From: Thermoleophilaceae bacterium
Lineage (GTDB): Bacteria > Actinomycetota > Thermoleophilia > Solirubrobacterales > Thermoleophilaceae
Assembly (NCBI GenBank): GCA_025928345.1
Contig: JAICJR010000004.1
Span: forward strand, 1 to 45,095
Length of the DNA stretch: 45,095 nt
Reading direction: 5' to 3'
Position 1 is the first letter of the stretch. Each line of letters starts with the position of its first letter. The notes under the pieces were generated by a model. That model did not search any database. It saw only the letters and a program-made list of their open reading frames with translations, and was not told the DNA's origin. Both the position numbers and the translations under genes were made by a program. Below are positions 1 through 7,945 of the stretch, in pieces.

Positions 1-371
1 GCCTGATCACGATGAACCACCACCCGCTGCACATCAACGACGTGTACGCGGCGGAGTCGCAGCAGGGACGCAACGTGGTGGTCGGCCCGCTCGTGTACTC
101 GCTCGCGCTCGGCATGTCCATGAGCGATGTGTCCGGCAAGGCCATCGCCAACCTCGCCACCGAGGAGCTCTCCCATCCGGCGCCCGTTTTCCACGGGGAC
201 ACGCTGTTCGTGGAGAGCGAGGTGCTGGACGTGCGACCGTCGCAGTCCAAGCCGGATCGCGGGGTGGTGAAGGTGCGCACGGACGTCTACAACCAGGACG
301 GCGTGCTGGTGGCCACGTTCAAGCGCGCCGTGCTGATTCCCCGCAAGCCGGAGAACGTCCCAACCGACTAG
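1..371 (+). CDS. MaoC-family dehydratase, C-terminal part (cut by window edge)
   Basis: The reading frame is open to the left edge, so the true start lies outside the window; about 122 codons are visible. The segment ITMNHHPLHIND matches the hydratase motif of MaoC-like hot-dog-fold enzymes, with the His/Asp pair expected at the active site, and it is followed by HPAPVFHGDTLFVESEVL, a block typical of the acyl-CoA dehydratase/hydratase branch (mesaconyl-CoA hydratase-like proteins). Such enzymes add or remove water on CoA thioesters. The exact substrate cannot be read from the fragment. The next gene starts 53 bases downstream on the same strand. Confidence 0.85.
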   Translation, partial: LITMNHHPLHINDVYAAESQQGRNVVVGPLVYSLALGMSMSDVSGKAIANLATEELSHPAPVFHGDTLFVESEVLDVRPSQSKPDRGVVKVRTDVYNQDGVLVATFKRAVLIPRKPENVPTD

Positions 372-424
372 CGCGGTCCCCATTCGGTGGTAGGCTCGCG
401 CCCTCTTTCAGACCAGGAGCGCGC

Positions 425-1120
425 GTGAGCGAACAGGCAGGGGTAGGGCGCGAGGAATCTGTATCGGGTGAGCTGGGCGAGCGGGTCCGCGCGCTCGTGG
501 CCGCGGCGGAGAGCATGGCGGACGCCGTCCGCACCGACGCGGACAGCTACGCGGAAACCCGCCGCCGCGAGGCCGACACCGAGGCCGAGCGCCGCCTCCG
601 CGAGGCGAGCGAGCAGGCGGATGCGCTGCTGGCCGAGCGGGTGTCGCGGCTCTCGGAGCTGTCGGATGGGATTTTGGAACGGGCCGAGGCCGTGGCCCGA
701 GCGCTCGGCGATGCTGCGGCTCAGATGAGCTCCGAGCTCGGGCGAGGCGGAGGCCGGAGGCCGGAGGCCGGAGGGCCTGAGGCCCCGGCCGCGGATAGCC
801 CCTCCGACCTCCCGCCTCCTACCTCCGACCCCGAGGACGAACATCCGATGGCGGACGAGGTCCGCCCATTGCGTCCACCGTCCGAAAGCGCGCCCCGGCC
901 GCTGCGGTCGGTCGCCCGTGCCCATGTGCCGCGGAGTCCTGCCGAGACGCGGCTTGAGGATGCTCGGCTTGTTGCTCTTCAAATGGCGGTTGCCGGCAGG
1001 ACGCGGGATGAGGTGGCGTCGCACCTGCGCACGGCGTTCGAGGTGGAGGATCCCAAGCCGATCCTCGACCACGTGTTCGCCGATGGCTTCCCGCCTCCGG
1101 GCCCGCGCGCCGGCGCTTAG
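425..1120 (+). CDS. Unknown coiled-coil protein with repeat-derived linker
   Basis: A 231-residue protein starting at GTG after a GGAG ribosome site. I do not recognise the family. Residues 1 to about 105 are rich in Ala, Glu and Arg with few helix breakers and look like a long coiled coil, reminiscent of DivIVA- or ATPase-b-like helices but without a diagnostic motif. Residues about 106-140 (Gly/Pro/Asp-rich) are encoded by two heptanucleotide repeat arrays (745-772 and 801-828). The last 65 residues form a second helical piece, with TRDEVASHLRTAF and a closing ILDHVF. There is no signal peptide or membrane segment. The stop directly abuts the stop of the convergent phosphatase gene. A cytoplasmic scaffold role is a guess. 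Confidence 0.7.
   Translation: MSEQAGVGREESVSGELGERVRALVAAAESMADAVRTDADSYAETRRREADTEAERRLREASEQADALLAERVSRLSELSDGILERAEAVARALGDAAAQMSSELGRGGGRRPEAGGPEAPAADSPSDLPPPTSDPEDEHPMADEVRPLRPPSESAPRPLRSVARAHVPRSPAETRLEDARLVALQMAVAGRTRDEVASHLRTAFEVEDPKPILDHVFADGFPPPGPRAGA
745..828. repeat. Paired heptanucleotide arrays inside a coding region
   Basis: At 751-771 the unit AGGCCGG is repeated three times, with degenerate copies on both sides. At 801-828 four copies of CCTCCGA-like units (CCTCCGA, CCTCCCG, CCTCCTA, CCTCCGA) run in the opposite orientation. The two arrays are roughly complementary and could pair as a hairpin around a GC-rich centre. They encode the Gly/Arg/Pro and Pro/Ser/Asp linker of the surrounding protein. 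Related arrays occur in five other genes or gaps of this window. Confidence 0.8.
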
Positions 1121-1900
1121 TCAGCGGCGCCGGCCGGGAAGCCTGATTCCGCGCCGACCGCCGCCCGTGCGCGGCGGGTTCGGCAGCGGCTCGCCCTCGA
1201 GGATCGCGGCAGCCGCGTCCGTAACCATCCATTCGGCGTACGCGGGAGCGAGCTCGTCGAACGCCTGCACGCCCGCGCGCAGCGCCGGCGGGCGGAAGTC
1301 ACCGGCCGAGTGCGAATCGCTCGCCAGGTTGTGGGCCAGCCCCTCGCGCACGAGGGCGAAGGCGAGCTTGCGCGAGCGTGACCCGCGCTCGCGGCTGACG
1401 ACGGACGGAAGCGTGATCTGGATCAGCACGCCCCTCCCGGCGAGCTCTCGCAGCCGCTCGGGGTCGCGCTGGAAGGTGGGGTTGCGCTCTGGATGGGCGA
1501 GCAGGACGCGGAAGCCCCGCACACTGAGCCTGAACAGCATGTCCTCGAAGCTGTCCGGCAGCAGCCCGTACGGCGTCTCGACGAGCAAATCGCTGCCGTG
1601 CTGCCCGAGCGACGCGAGCCGCAGCTCGTCGTCGGTCGCCCCCTGAGCCCAGAAGACGTCGACCTCCGCCCCCGGTATGACGAGGACGTCGGGCTCCGGC
1701 GGCACCAGCTCATTCAGCTCCGTGCAGCGCTCTGCGAGCTCGTCCACGTGCACCCGCGGGTGGTCCGAGCGCACGTGGGGCGTGGCGGCCAGGAGCGTGG
1801 TGCCCTGCTGTCCCGCCATCCGCACGAACGCGAGGCTCTCCTCGAGGTCCTCCGGGCCGTCGTCGATTCCCGGCAGCACGTGGGAATGCAGATCGATCAT
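1121..1900 (-). CDS. PHP-domain phosphatase, CpsB/YwqE-like
   Basis: A 259-residue protein starting at ATG. It opens with MIDLHSHVLPGIDDGP, the metal-binding HxH of the PHP superfamily in the form seen in manganese-dependent tyrosine-protein phosphatases CpsB/YwqE. Further PHP metal or active-site motifs are ATPHVRSDHP (about 39-48), E79 in PGAEVD, AHPER (135-139) and ASDSH (193-197). In known systems this enzyme dephosphorylates the tyrosine kinase that controls capsule or exopolysaccharide synthesis. No kinase or polysaccharide gene is visible here, so the target is unknown. The basic, glycine-rich last 20 residues lie outside the fold. Confidence 0.85.
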   Translation of the reverse strand: MIDLHSHVLPGIDDGPEDLEESLAFVRMAGQQGTTLLAATPHVRSDHPRVHVDELAERCTELNELVPPEPDVLVIPGAEVDVFWAQGATDDELRLASLGQHGSDLLVETPYGLLPDSFEDMLFRLSVRGFRVLLAHPERNPTFQRDPERLRELAGRGVLIQITLPSVVSRERGSRSRKLAFALVREGLAHNLASDSHSAGDFRPPALRAGVQAFDELAPAYAEWMVTDAAAAILEGEPLPNPPRTGGGRRGIRLPGRRR

Positions 1901-1944
1901 GCGCGCCCATTCTGCCGGGCGTGGCTAAGCGAAGTCTTTTGTGG

Positions 1945-2370
1945 CTAGGCGGCGCCCGCCGCGCGGCGGATCGGCTCGACCGGCGCGGACTCCGCGGCCC
2001 GCTGAAGAGTCACGTCCCACATCCGCGCGTGGACCACGCGGCAGATGTCCTCGAAGTTCTCGCCAAGCCCCTTCACGACCAGCTCGCCCGCGTCCGTCTG
2101 GAGCTGGATGAAGGGCTTGCGGCGATCCTTCGCAGCGACGAAGGAGACGATCCGCGAGTAGGCGGCCTCGTGGACGTCGTCGGTGCCGTTCAGGACGATC
2201 AGACGGCGGTCAGTGGCGGCCACCAGGCCGCGCGACGAAGGGGCGACGTGGAGCAGCTGCTCGCCTTCCTCGACCTTGGTGGGCAGAATGTCGAGCAGGC
2301 GCCTGGCGCGAATCCTGCTCGGCAGGGACAGCTGCGTCCCCGCCTGGACGGCAAGGGGGTGAAGGGGCAT
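1945..2370 (-). CDS. PH-domain-like small protein
   Basis: A 141-residue protein. ATG at 2370 is chosen because the longer frame upstream overlaps the sortase gene and has low-complexity, unnatural composition. Residues about 25-120 resemble the bacterial pleckstrin-homology fold of short cytoplasmic proteins: a strand with GEQLLHVAPSS, then GLVAATDRRLIVLNG, a SRIVSF strand and a closing amphipathic helix (EDICRVVHARM). Proteins with this ATDRRLI signature are usually described as PH-domain or YokE-like proteins, with no fixed role. It lies 89 bases downstream of the sortase gene on the same strand and may be cotranscribed. Confidence 0.7.
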   Translation of the reverse strand: MPLHPLAVQAGTQLSLPSRIRARRLLDILPTKVEEGEQLLHVAPSSRGLVAATDRRLIVLNGTDDVHEAAYSRIVSFVAAKDRRKPFIQLQTDAGELVVKGLGENFEDICRVVHARMWDVTLQRAAESAPVEPIRRAAGAA

Positions 2371-2459
2371 GTGAGCCAAAGTACCCGACTTCGAGCGTTT
2401 TCGCGTCAGATATTCGTCCAGGCGGACGTAACCTTGCAGCGGGTGCTTCGCAGGGTTCT

Positions 2460-3185
2460 CTACTGGCTCGCGGTGCTGGTGATCGCGCTCGTGCTGGTCG
2501 TGGCGCTCGTGCTGCTGCTCGAACGGCGCGACTCCGGCTCGATCGGAGTGGTGAGCTTCGCGAACACCACGATCCGGTGAGACGCGCTGTAGAGCGGATG
2601 GCAGGCGCTGAGGACCAGCCGCTGATAGCCGACGTTGCGCGTGACCCAGAGGGCCGTGGGCTCGACCACGCGCGCCTCCTGCACGCGGTAGGTGAAGCTC
2701 CCGTACGGCATCTGAAGCACGATCGGGTCGCCTGCGTGAAGCTGGTCGATCGTCTTGAACGGCGCGAGGTAGGTGGTGCGGTGGCCGGCGATCGCCACGG
2801 TGCCGGGCTCGCCGGGCAGCGGGGTGTCCGGATAGTGCCCAGGACCACTGCGCAAGCTCGCCGAGTCCGTGCCCTGCACCATCACGTACGAGCGGCCGAG
2901 CGTGGGCAGGCGGATGCGTCCGAGCGCATGGCCGTCCTGCACGCGCGCCTGCTCGTGGCGGGCGAGCGCGGCGAGCCGGCCGCGGCGCACGCGGGCGAGC
3001 GCGCGCTCGTCCGCGGCGCTGAGCCGGTCGAGCGTCTTGAGCTGGTTCTTCAGCCGCGCCTGATCGCGGTGCGCGACCAGCGCCGACACCGGCTCCTGCC
3101 ACAGCAGCGTGACCACCACGTCGGCGATCAGCAGCGCGCCGGCGACGACCAGCACCGACGCGATGAAACGACCGATCGCGCGCAT
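2460..3185 (-). CDS. Sortase, class E-like
   Basis: A 241-residue protein from ATG 3185 (a GTG lies one codon earlier, at 3188). A single N-terminal membrane segment (about residues 8-29, VLVVAGALLIADVVVTLL) anchors it, and a charged helix of about 60 residues follows. The catalytic domain carries the three sortase residues: His in IAGHRTTYLAPF (about 135), Cys in LSACHP (about 195) and Arg in SASHRIVVFA (about 204). Sortases cut an LPxTG- or LAxTG-like signal and join the protein to the cell wall or to pilin. The gene is not next to an obvious substrate, which fits a housekeeping class E sortase of actinobacteria. The C-terminal tail after IEPES is a Ser/Thr-rich stretch of about 25 residues. 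Confidence 0.85.
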   Translation of the reverse strand: MRAIGRFIASVLVVAGALLIADVVVTLLWQEPVSALVAHRDQARLKNQLKTLDRLSAADERALARVRRGRLAALARHEQARVQDGHALGRIRLPTLGRSYVMVQGTDSASLRSGPGHYPDTPLPGEPGTVAIAGHRTTYLAPFKTIDQLHAGDPIVLQMPYGSFTYRVQEARVVEPTALWVTRNVGYQRLVLSACHPLYSASHRIVVFAKLTTPIEPESRRSSSSTSATTSTSAITSTASQ

Positions 3186-3212
3186 CACGCCGAGTGTATG
3201 TCTGGATGGCGA

Positions 3213-5021
3213 CTAGGCCTGGTCGAGGCGCTGCTCGAGGTCGCGCATCTGCTCGGAGATTCCCTCCGGCAGGCGATCGCCGAACTGCGCGAAGTGCTGC
3301 TTCATCTGCGGCAGCTGATCGCGCAGAGCCTCGGGATCGACGTTCAGCAGCTCCCGCATGTCGTCCTTGCTCACGTCGAGAGCCTCGATGTCGATCTCGC
3401 CCTCGGCGGGCACCAGCCCGAGGAGCGAATCGTCGGCGGCGGCCTCCTCGTCGCAGCGGCGGAATATCCACGCGAGCACGTGGATGTTGTCGCCGAAACC
3501 CGGCCAGATGAACTTGCCGTCGTCGTCCTTACGGAACCAGTTGACGTAGAAGAGGCGCGGGAGCTTTGCGCCCTCGCGCTCCTTCAGGCTCAGCCAGTAG
3601 CCGAAGTAGTCGGCCATGTTGTAGCCGCAGAACGGGAGCATCGCGAACGGGTCGAACCGCAGCTCGCCGACGTTGCCGGCCGCCGCGGCGGTCTTCTCGG
3701 AAGACATGCTCGAGCCGAGGAACACGCCGTGATCCCAGTCGCGCGCCTCGGTCACGAGCGGCACCACTTTGGAGCGGCGGCCGCCGAACATGATCGCCTC
3801 GATCGGCACGCCCGCCGGGTCGTCCCACTCGGCGGCGATCGACGGCGTCTGCACCGCCGCCACGGTGAAGCGGGCGTTGGGATGCGCGGCAGGGGTCTCG
3901 CTGTCCGGCGTCCACTCGTTGCCGCGCCAGTCGATCGCGTGCGCGGGCGGCTCCTTGGTGAGGCCCTCCCACCACACGTCGCCCTCGTCGGTGAGCGCGC
4001 AGTTGGTGAAGATCGTGTTCTTCTCGAGCATCTTCACCGCGTTGGGGTTGGTGTTCGCACCGGTGCCCGGCGCGACGCCGAAGAAGCCGGCCTCGGGGTT
4101 GACCGCGTACAGGCGGCCGTCCTCGCCCCAGCGCATCCAGGCGATGTCGTCGCCCACGGTCTCGACCTTCCAGCCGCGCAGCTTCGGCACCATCATCGAG
4201 AGGTTGGTCTTGCCGCACGCGGATGGGAACGCGCCGGCGATGTACTTCGTCTCGCCGTCGGGCGAGGTGAGCTTGAGGATCAGCATGTGCTCGGCGAGCC
4301 AGCCCTCGTCGCGCGCCATCACCGACGCGATGCGGAGCGCCAGGCACTTCTTTCCGAGCAGAGCATTGCCGCCGTAGCCCGAGCCGAACGACCAGATCTC
4401 GCGCGTCTTCGTGAAGTGCACGATGTACTTGTTGTCCGCGTTGCAGGGCCACGGCACATCCTCGGCGCCCTCCTCGAGCGGAGCGCCGACCGAGTGGAGA
4501 CACGGGACGAAGGCACCGTTGTCGCCCAGCGCCGCGAGCGCCTGGGCGCCCATGCGAGCCATCAGCCGCATACTCACGGCCACGTAGGCCGAGTCGGTGC
4601 ACTGGACGCCGATCTGCGCCACGGGCGCGCCGATCGGGCCCATCGAGAACGGGACCACGTACATCGTGCGCCCGCGCATGCAGCCCCGGAACAGGTCGGT
4701 GAGAAGCTCGCGCATCTCGTCCGGGTCGCGCCAGTTGTTGTTCGGGCCGGCCTCGTCCTCGGTGGGCGCGCAGATGAAGGTGCGGTCCTCCACACGCGCG
4801 ACATCGTCCGGATCCGAGCGTGCCAGGTACGAGTTCGGCCTCAGTTCCTCGTTCAGGCGCGTGAACGTGCCCGCTTCGACGAGCTGCTGGCAAAGCTGGT
4901 CGTACTCCTCCTCGGAGCCGTCACACCAGTGCACGTCGGCAGGCTCAGTGAGGGCTACCACCTCCTGCACCCAGTCGAGAAGTTGCTTGTTCTTCGTGGG
5001 GGCGGTAGCGGTATCTGGCAC
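3213..5021 (-). CDS. pckG: Phosphoenolpyruvate carboxykinase (GTP)
   Basis: About 602 residues. It converts oxaloacetate and GTP to phosphoenolpyruvate and CO2, the entry step of gluconeogenesis. Visible family motifs are [10 protein letters not shown] (kinase-1 nucleotide loop with the reactive Cys typical of the GTP type), [16 protein letters not shown], the substrate-binding region around FSMGPIGAP, and [11 protein letters not shown] place the start at GTG 5021, because it follows GAAGGAG (5033-5039) and because related proteins begin just before a TAPTxxxxLLxWV block. An ATG at 5069 would add 16 residues without similarity and would have no ribosome site. The gene is divergent from the ECF sigma gene at 5167. 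Confidence 0.96.
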   Translation of the reverse strand: MPDTATAPTKNKQLLDWVQEVVALTEPADVHWCDGSEEEYDQLCQQLVEAGTFTRLNEELRPNSYLARSDPDDVARVEDRTFICAPTEDEAGPNNNWRDPDEMRELLTDLFRGCMRGRTMYVVPFSMGPIGAPVAQIGVQCTDSAYVAVSMRLMARMGAQALAALGDNGAFVPCLHSVGAPLEEGAEDVPWPCNADNKYIVHFTKTREIWSFGSGYGGNALLGKKCLALRIASVMARDEGWLAEHMLILKLTSPDGETKYIAGAFPSACGKTNLSMMVPKLRGWKVETVGDDIAWMRWGEDGRLYAVNPEAGFFGVAPGTGANTNPNAVKMLEKNTIFTNCALTDEGDVWWEGLTKEPPAHAIDWRGNEWTPDSETPAAHPNARFTVAAVQTPSIAAEWDDPAGVPIEAIMFGGRRSKVVPLVTEARDWDHGVFLGSSMSSEKTAAAAGNVGELRFDPFAMLPFCGYNMADYFGYWLSLKEREGAKLPRLFYVNWFRKDDDGKFIWPGFGDNIHVLAWIFRRCDEEAAADDSLLGLVPAEGEIDIEALDVSKDDMRELLNVDPEALRDQLPQMKQHFAQFGDRLPEGISEQMRDLEQRLDQA

Positions 5022-5048
5022 GGTCGGTTCTACTCCTTCGAGGTTGCT

Positions 5049-5066
5049 GTTGACTGGAGAGTCAAC
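5049..5066. promoter_or_regulatory. Perfect inverted repeat in the pckG leader
   Basis: GTTGACT-GGAG-AGTCAAC is a perfect 7-base inverted repeat with a 4-base spacer. It lies 28-45 bases upstream of the chosen GTG start of pckG and about 100 bases before the divergent sigma-factor gene. It could be an operator or a short RNA hairpin just ahead of the ribosome site. No binding protein can be named from the sequence. Confidence 0.4.
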
Positions 5067-5166
5067 CATGAATAGGCGGATGGATGCTCCGCTCGCGAAC
5101 AGACGCCTCACACAAATCCTAGGTTGCCCGGCTCACATTCAGCGCATGCGTAGCGTTTCGTAGACA

Positions 5167-5631
5167 GTGAGCTTGCCTCCGTTCCAAGCCTTTCTTGACG
5201 CTCAGCGGGAGACGGTCTTCCGCTATCTGGTTGCCATGATCGGCCCGGACGATGCGGAGGATGTCTTCCAGGAGACCTTCATCTCGGCGATGCGGGCCTA
5301 TCCGCGGCTGAAGCCCGATTCGAACCTGCGTGCGTGGGCGCTGACGATCGCGAACCGCAAGGCAATAGACGCGATCCGGGCGCGCAAACGGCGGGCCCTG
5401 CCGGTGGAAGACGTGCCGGAGGTTGCCGTGAACGACGGCCATCCGGTCGAGCAGGGGGACGTGTGGACCGCCGCGCGCGACCTGCCCCCTTCGCAGCGGG
5501 AGGCGCTGCTCTACCGCTTCGCGGCGGATTTGCCATACAGCGACGTGGCCGCGGTGCTCGGTACGAGCGAGGAGGCGGCACGCCAGCGGGTGAGCGAGGG
5601 GATTCGACATTTGAGAAAGGCGATGGCATGA
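5167..5631 (+). CDS. ECF-type RNA polymerase sigma factor
   Basis: A 154-residue protein starting at GTG. Region 2 (about 15-80) contains DAEDVFQETFISAMRAYPRL, and LRAWALTIANRKAIDAIRARKRR matches the DNA-melting and -10-binding helices. Region 4 (about 103-154) has the helix-turn-helix LPPSQREALLYRFAADLPY followed by VAAVLGTSEEAARQRVSEG. There is no region 1.1 or 3, so it is a group 4 (ECF) factor. Its last codons overlap the start of the alkyltransferase gene by four bases (ATGA), so the two are translated together. No anti-sigma gene is adjacent. Confidence 0.93.
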   Translation: MSLPPFQAFLDAQRETVFRYLVAMIGPDDAEDVFQETFISAMRAYPRLKPDSNLRAWALTIANRKAIDAIRARKRRALPVEDVPEVAVNDGHPVEQGDVWTAARDLPPSQREALLYRFAADLPYSDVAAVLGTSEEAARQRVSEGIRHLRKAMA

Positions 5632-6230
5632 CCAACATCGAGAAGGATCTGGCGCTGCGTCTGCCGCCTGACGCCTCGCGTGTGCTGGCGGAGCGCTTCG
5701 CGGCGCGCGCAGAGGACGAGGGACTCGTCGATATCGCCTACACCGTGGAGGACTCGCCTGTGGGCCCGCTGCTGCTGGCGGCCACGAAGCGGGGGCTCGT
5801 GGAGCTCGGCTTCGAGGGGCAGAAGGAGCTCGACTTCTACCTCGAGCGCCTCAGCCGGGGCGTCTCCCCGCGGATCCTGGAGGCGCCGGCGCGGCTCGAT
5901 CCCGTGCGGCGCGAGCTCGACGAATACTTCGAGGGGCGGCGGACACGGTTCGACGTGCCGCTCGATTGGAGCCTGTCGAAGGGCTTCACCCAGCGCATCC
6001 TGAGGGCCACCGCGAAGGTGCCTTACGGCGAGGTGAGCACGTACCGGCAGATGGCCGCGAAGGCCGGCAACGAGCGCGCCGTGCGCGCGGCGGGCAATGC
6101 GCTCGGCGCGAACCCGATTCCGATCGTGGTGCCCTGCCACCGGATCCTCCGCACCGGCGGGTCGCTCGGCGGCTACGGTGGCGGGCCGGAGCGCAAGGAG
6201 TTCCTGCTCAGGCTGGAGGGCGCGCTCTAG
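5628..6230 (+). CDS. ogt: Methylated-DNA-protein cysteine methyltransferase
   Basis: About 200 residues, ATG at 5628 overlapping the sigma-factor stop. It repairs O6-alkylguanine by moving the alkyl group to its own cysteine. The active site is IVVPCHRIL near residue 165, preceded by the DNA-binding helix VPYGEVSTYRQMAAKAG (about 128-144) and the helix RAVRAAGNALGANPIP, and followed by the GGSLGGYGGG loop. The N-terminal half is the usual RNase-H-like ribonuclease fold (VGPLLLAATKRGLVELGF). The first 35 residues precede the conserved fold. It lacks the Ada N-terminal zinc domain. Coupling to an ECF sigma factor suggests that the factor controls a DNA-damage response. The gene stops 4 bases from the convergent unknown gene. 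Confidence 0.93.
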   Translation: MTNIEKDLALRLPPDASRVLAERFAARAEDEGLVDIAYTVEDSPVGPLLLAATKRGLVELGFEGQKELDFYLERLSRGVSPRILEAPARLDPVRRELDEYFEGRRTRFDVPLDWSLSKGFTQRILRATAKVPYGEVSTYRQMAAKAGNERAVRAAGNALGANPIPIVVPCHRILRTGGSLGGYGGGPERKEFLLRLEGAL

Positions 6231-6234
6231 TGCG

Positions 6235-6843
6235 CTAGTGCTGGCCGTCTGAGCCGGTGGCCGCGGCGGGTGGCCGCGACTCCTCGGCGAGCGACGTGAT
6301 CGCGAGGTCGCCGCGGGCGGCGTCTTCCAGCACCTCTGCGGCCTCCTCGGCCGAGCGCGCGTACAGCTCGACGAGCATGTGGATCACGATCTGGTCGCCC
6401 TCGTGCTTGTGAAAGCGCACGTGGGTGAAGAACTCGCGCGTGCCGTGGTCGCCGAAGGCGCCGAAGGCGAGCGAGTCGGCGGCGTCAGGCCCCGAGCAGC
6501 TCTCCACCTGCTCGCCGTCCACCGTCACCGTGCAGGAGGCCACCCAGGGCGTGCCGGCAACCATTCGCTCCCAGCGATCCTCAACGGCCTCGATCTTGCT
6601 GATCCGGCGGCCGTTCTCCTCATAGAAGGTGAGATTGAGGTGCGGCTGGTCGTGGAGGCAGTCGAGGCACTGGACGACGGCCTCCTGCACCTCCTCGACC
6701 GGGTCCACCGCCTCGGCGGTCTCCGGGTCGACCTTCAGCACGCCCTCGTAATGAACCTGAACCTCGAGGTTCTGAGACCAGCAGCGGTAGCACCGAAGCC
6801 AGCTCGAAGCCGTGCCTATCGAGTCCCTGGCTGAACCTTCCAT
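6235..6843 (-). CDS. Unknown protein with two CxxC pairs
   Basis: A 202-residue protein starting at ATG; I do not recognise the family. CYRCWS (about 18-23) and CLDCLHD (about 59-65) are two CxxC pairs 40 residues apart, which would fit one structural zinc site. Two further Cys lie in ASCTV and ESCSGPD. The middle contains EENGRRISKIEAVEDRWERM, and the last third has an alternating strand/helix pattern (TREFFTHVRFHKHEGDQIVIHMLVEL, then an Ala/Glu helix). There is no signal peptide or membrane segment. It lies between two convergent or co-directional metabolic genes with no obvious link. Confidence 0.7.
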   Translation of the reverse strand: MEGSARDSIGTASSWLRCYRCWSQNLEVQVHYEGVLKVDPETAEAVDPVEEVQEAVVQCLDCLHDQPHLNLTFYEENGRRISKIEAVEDRWERMVAGTPWVASCTVTVDGEQVESCSGPDAADSLAFGAFGDHGTREFFTHVRFHKHEGDQIVIHMLVELYARSAEEAAEVLEDAARGDLAITSLAEESRPPAAATGSDGQH

Positions 6844-6919
6844 TCGCTCATTATGCTCCGTGGTCTGGGCGAGCGACCATCGCGGCCGCTGTTTTGCCTG
6901 CAGATGGGCGCTTACCCGG

Positions 6920-7921
6920 TCAGCGCAAATGCACGCTGAGGCCGGCGAGGGCCTTCAGGGTCACGTCGAAGTCGGTGCGCGGAACGCCGCCGAGGCAAGG
7001 CGACGTGGTGCCCGCCTCCAGGTAGCGGTGGACCGCCGCCTCGGCCTCCGTGGCGTTGCCCACAGCGGCCAGCTGCTCGAGGAAGCGGTTTGAGATCGCG
7101 GCGGCCGCGGCTTCGGTGTCGCCGCGCTTCATCGCCTCGTCGAAGGCGCCGATTTCGTCGCCATAGCCGGAGCGCTCGATCATCGCCCGGTAGAAGGGGA
7201 GAGAGAAGTAGGGGATGAGGTCGCTACGCAGAGACGCCCGGGCCGTGTCCGGGTCCTCGGTGACCGCCGCGGGGACGGCCGCGACGATGTCGAAGCCGTC
7301 GAGCGTCTTGCCTGCGCGCTCGCGCCCCTTTGTCACCTCGGGAACAACGACGTCTCGGATGTAGTCCGGGTTGCAGAGCCAGAGCATCACGCCGTCGCCG
7401 ATCTGGCCGGCCAGGCGCAGCATCGCGGGGGAGAGGGCGGCGACGTACACCGGCAGGTCGGGCCGCGGCTCGTAGCCCATGAACCGGAAGCGGGTGGGGA
7501 ACTTCTCTCCCGGCGGCGGGTCCTCGCCGCGGAACATCGCCCGGATGGCGTTCACGTACTCGCGCATCTCCGCCACCGGCTTGCCGATCGTGGAGCCGAA
7601 CCAGTTCTCGACCGTCACCTGGTGCGCCACGCCGAGGCCCAGCACCATCCGGCCGCCGGAGAGCTCGTCGATGGTCGCCGCCGCCTGTGCGGTGGCCACC
7701 GGCGTCCGCGAGTAGATGGGGAGCACGCCGGTGCCGAGCTTGATTTTTTCGGTGCGGCTCGCGTACGCGGCGAGCACGGTGAGGGAGTCGCGTGCCGCGA
7801 TGTGGGTGGTGTAGACGGACTCGTAGCCGAGGCTCTCGGCGCGCTCGACCCGCTGAAGCGCGGTCTCGAGCGAGCGGCCGGCGGAGATGAAGGTCCCTAC
7901 GCCCACGGGGTGTGGCAGCAT
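6920..7921 (-). CDS. LLM class flavin-dependent (probably F420) oxidoreductase
   Basis: A 333-residue protein starting at ATG. The fold is the luciferase-like TIM barrel. Indicators are VERAESLGYESVYTTHIAARD near residue 25, the block KIKLGTGVLPIYSRTPVATAQ, GGRMVLGLGVAHQVTVENWFG, and LPVYVAALSPAMLRLAGQIGDGVMLWL, all typical of F420-dependent LLM enzymes in actinobacteria. The substrate cannot be inferred. The gene is divergent from the nucleotidyltransferase, with only 24 bases between the start codons, so at least one promoter must lie inside the other coding region or the mRNA must be nearly leaderless. Confidence 0.9.
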   Translation of the reverse strand: MLPHPVGVGTFISAGRSLETALQRVERAESLGYESVYTTHIAARDSLTVLAAYASRTEKIKLGTGVLPIYSRTPVATAQAAATIDELSGGRMVLGLGVAHQVTVENWFGSTIGKPVAEMREYVNAIRAMFRGEDPPPGEKFPTRFRFMGYEPRPDLPVYVAALSPAMLRLAGQIGDGVMLWLCNPDYIRDVVVPEVTKGRERAGKTLDGFDIVAAVPAAVTEDPDTARASLRSDLIPYFSLPFYRAMIERSGYGDEIGAFDEAMKRGDTEAAAAAISNRFLEQLAAVGNATEAEAAVHRYLEAGTTSPCLGGVPRTDFDVTLKALAGLSVHLR

Positions 7922-7945
7922 AGCCCCGGTGGCACGGAGAGGCCA

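Noticed and set aside
1945-3471. Single 508-residue protein covering the PH-domain gene and the region opposite the sortase
   Set aside because: Only the last 141 residues have natural composition and a recognisable fold; the rest overlaps the sortase and pckG coding regions in another frame.
2577-5075. Very long open frame on the plus strand opposite pckG
   Set aside because: It mirrors the third-codon GC bias of pckG, is His/Arg-rich and shows no family motif; the minus-strand gene has every PEP carboxykinase motif.
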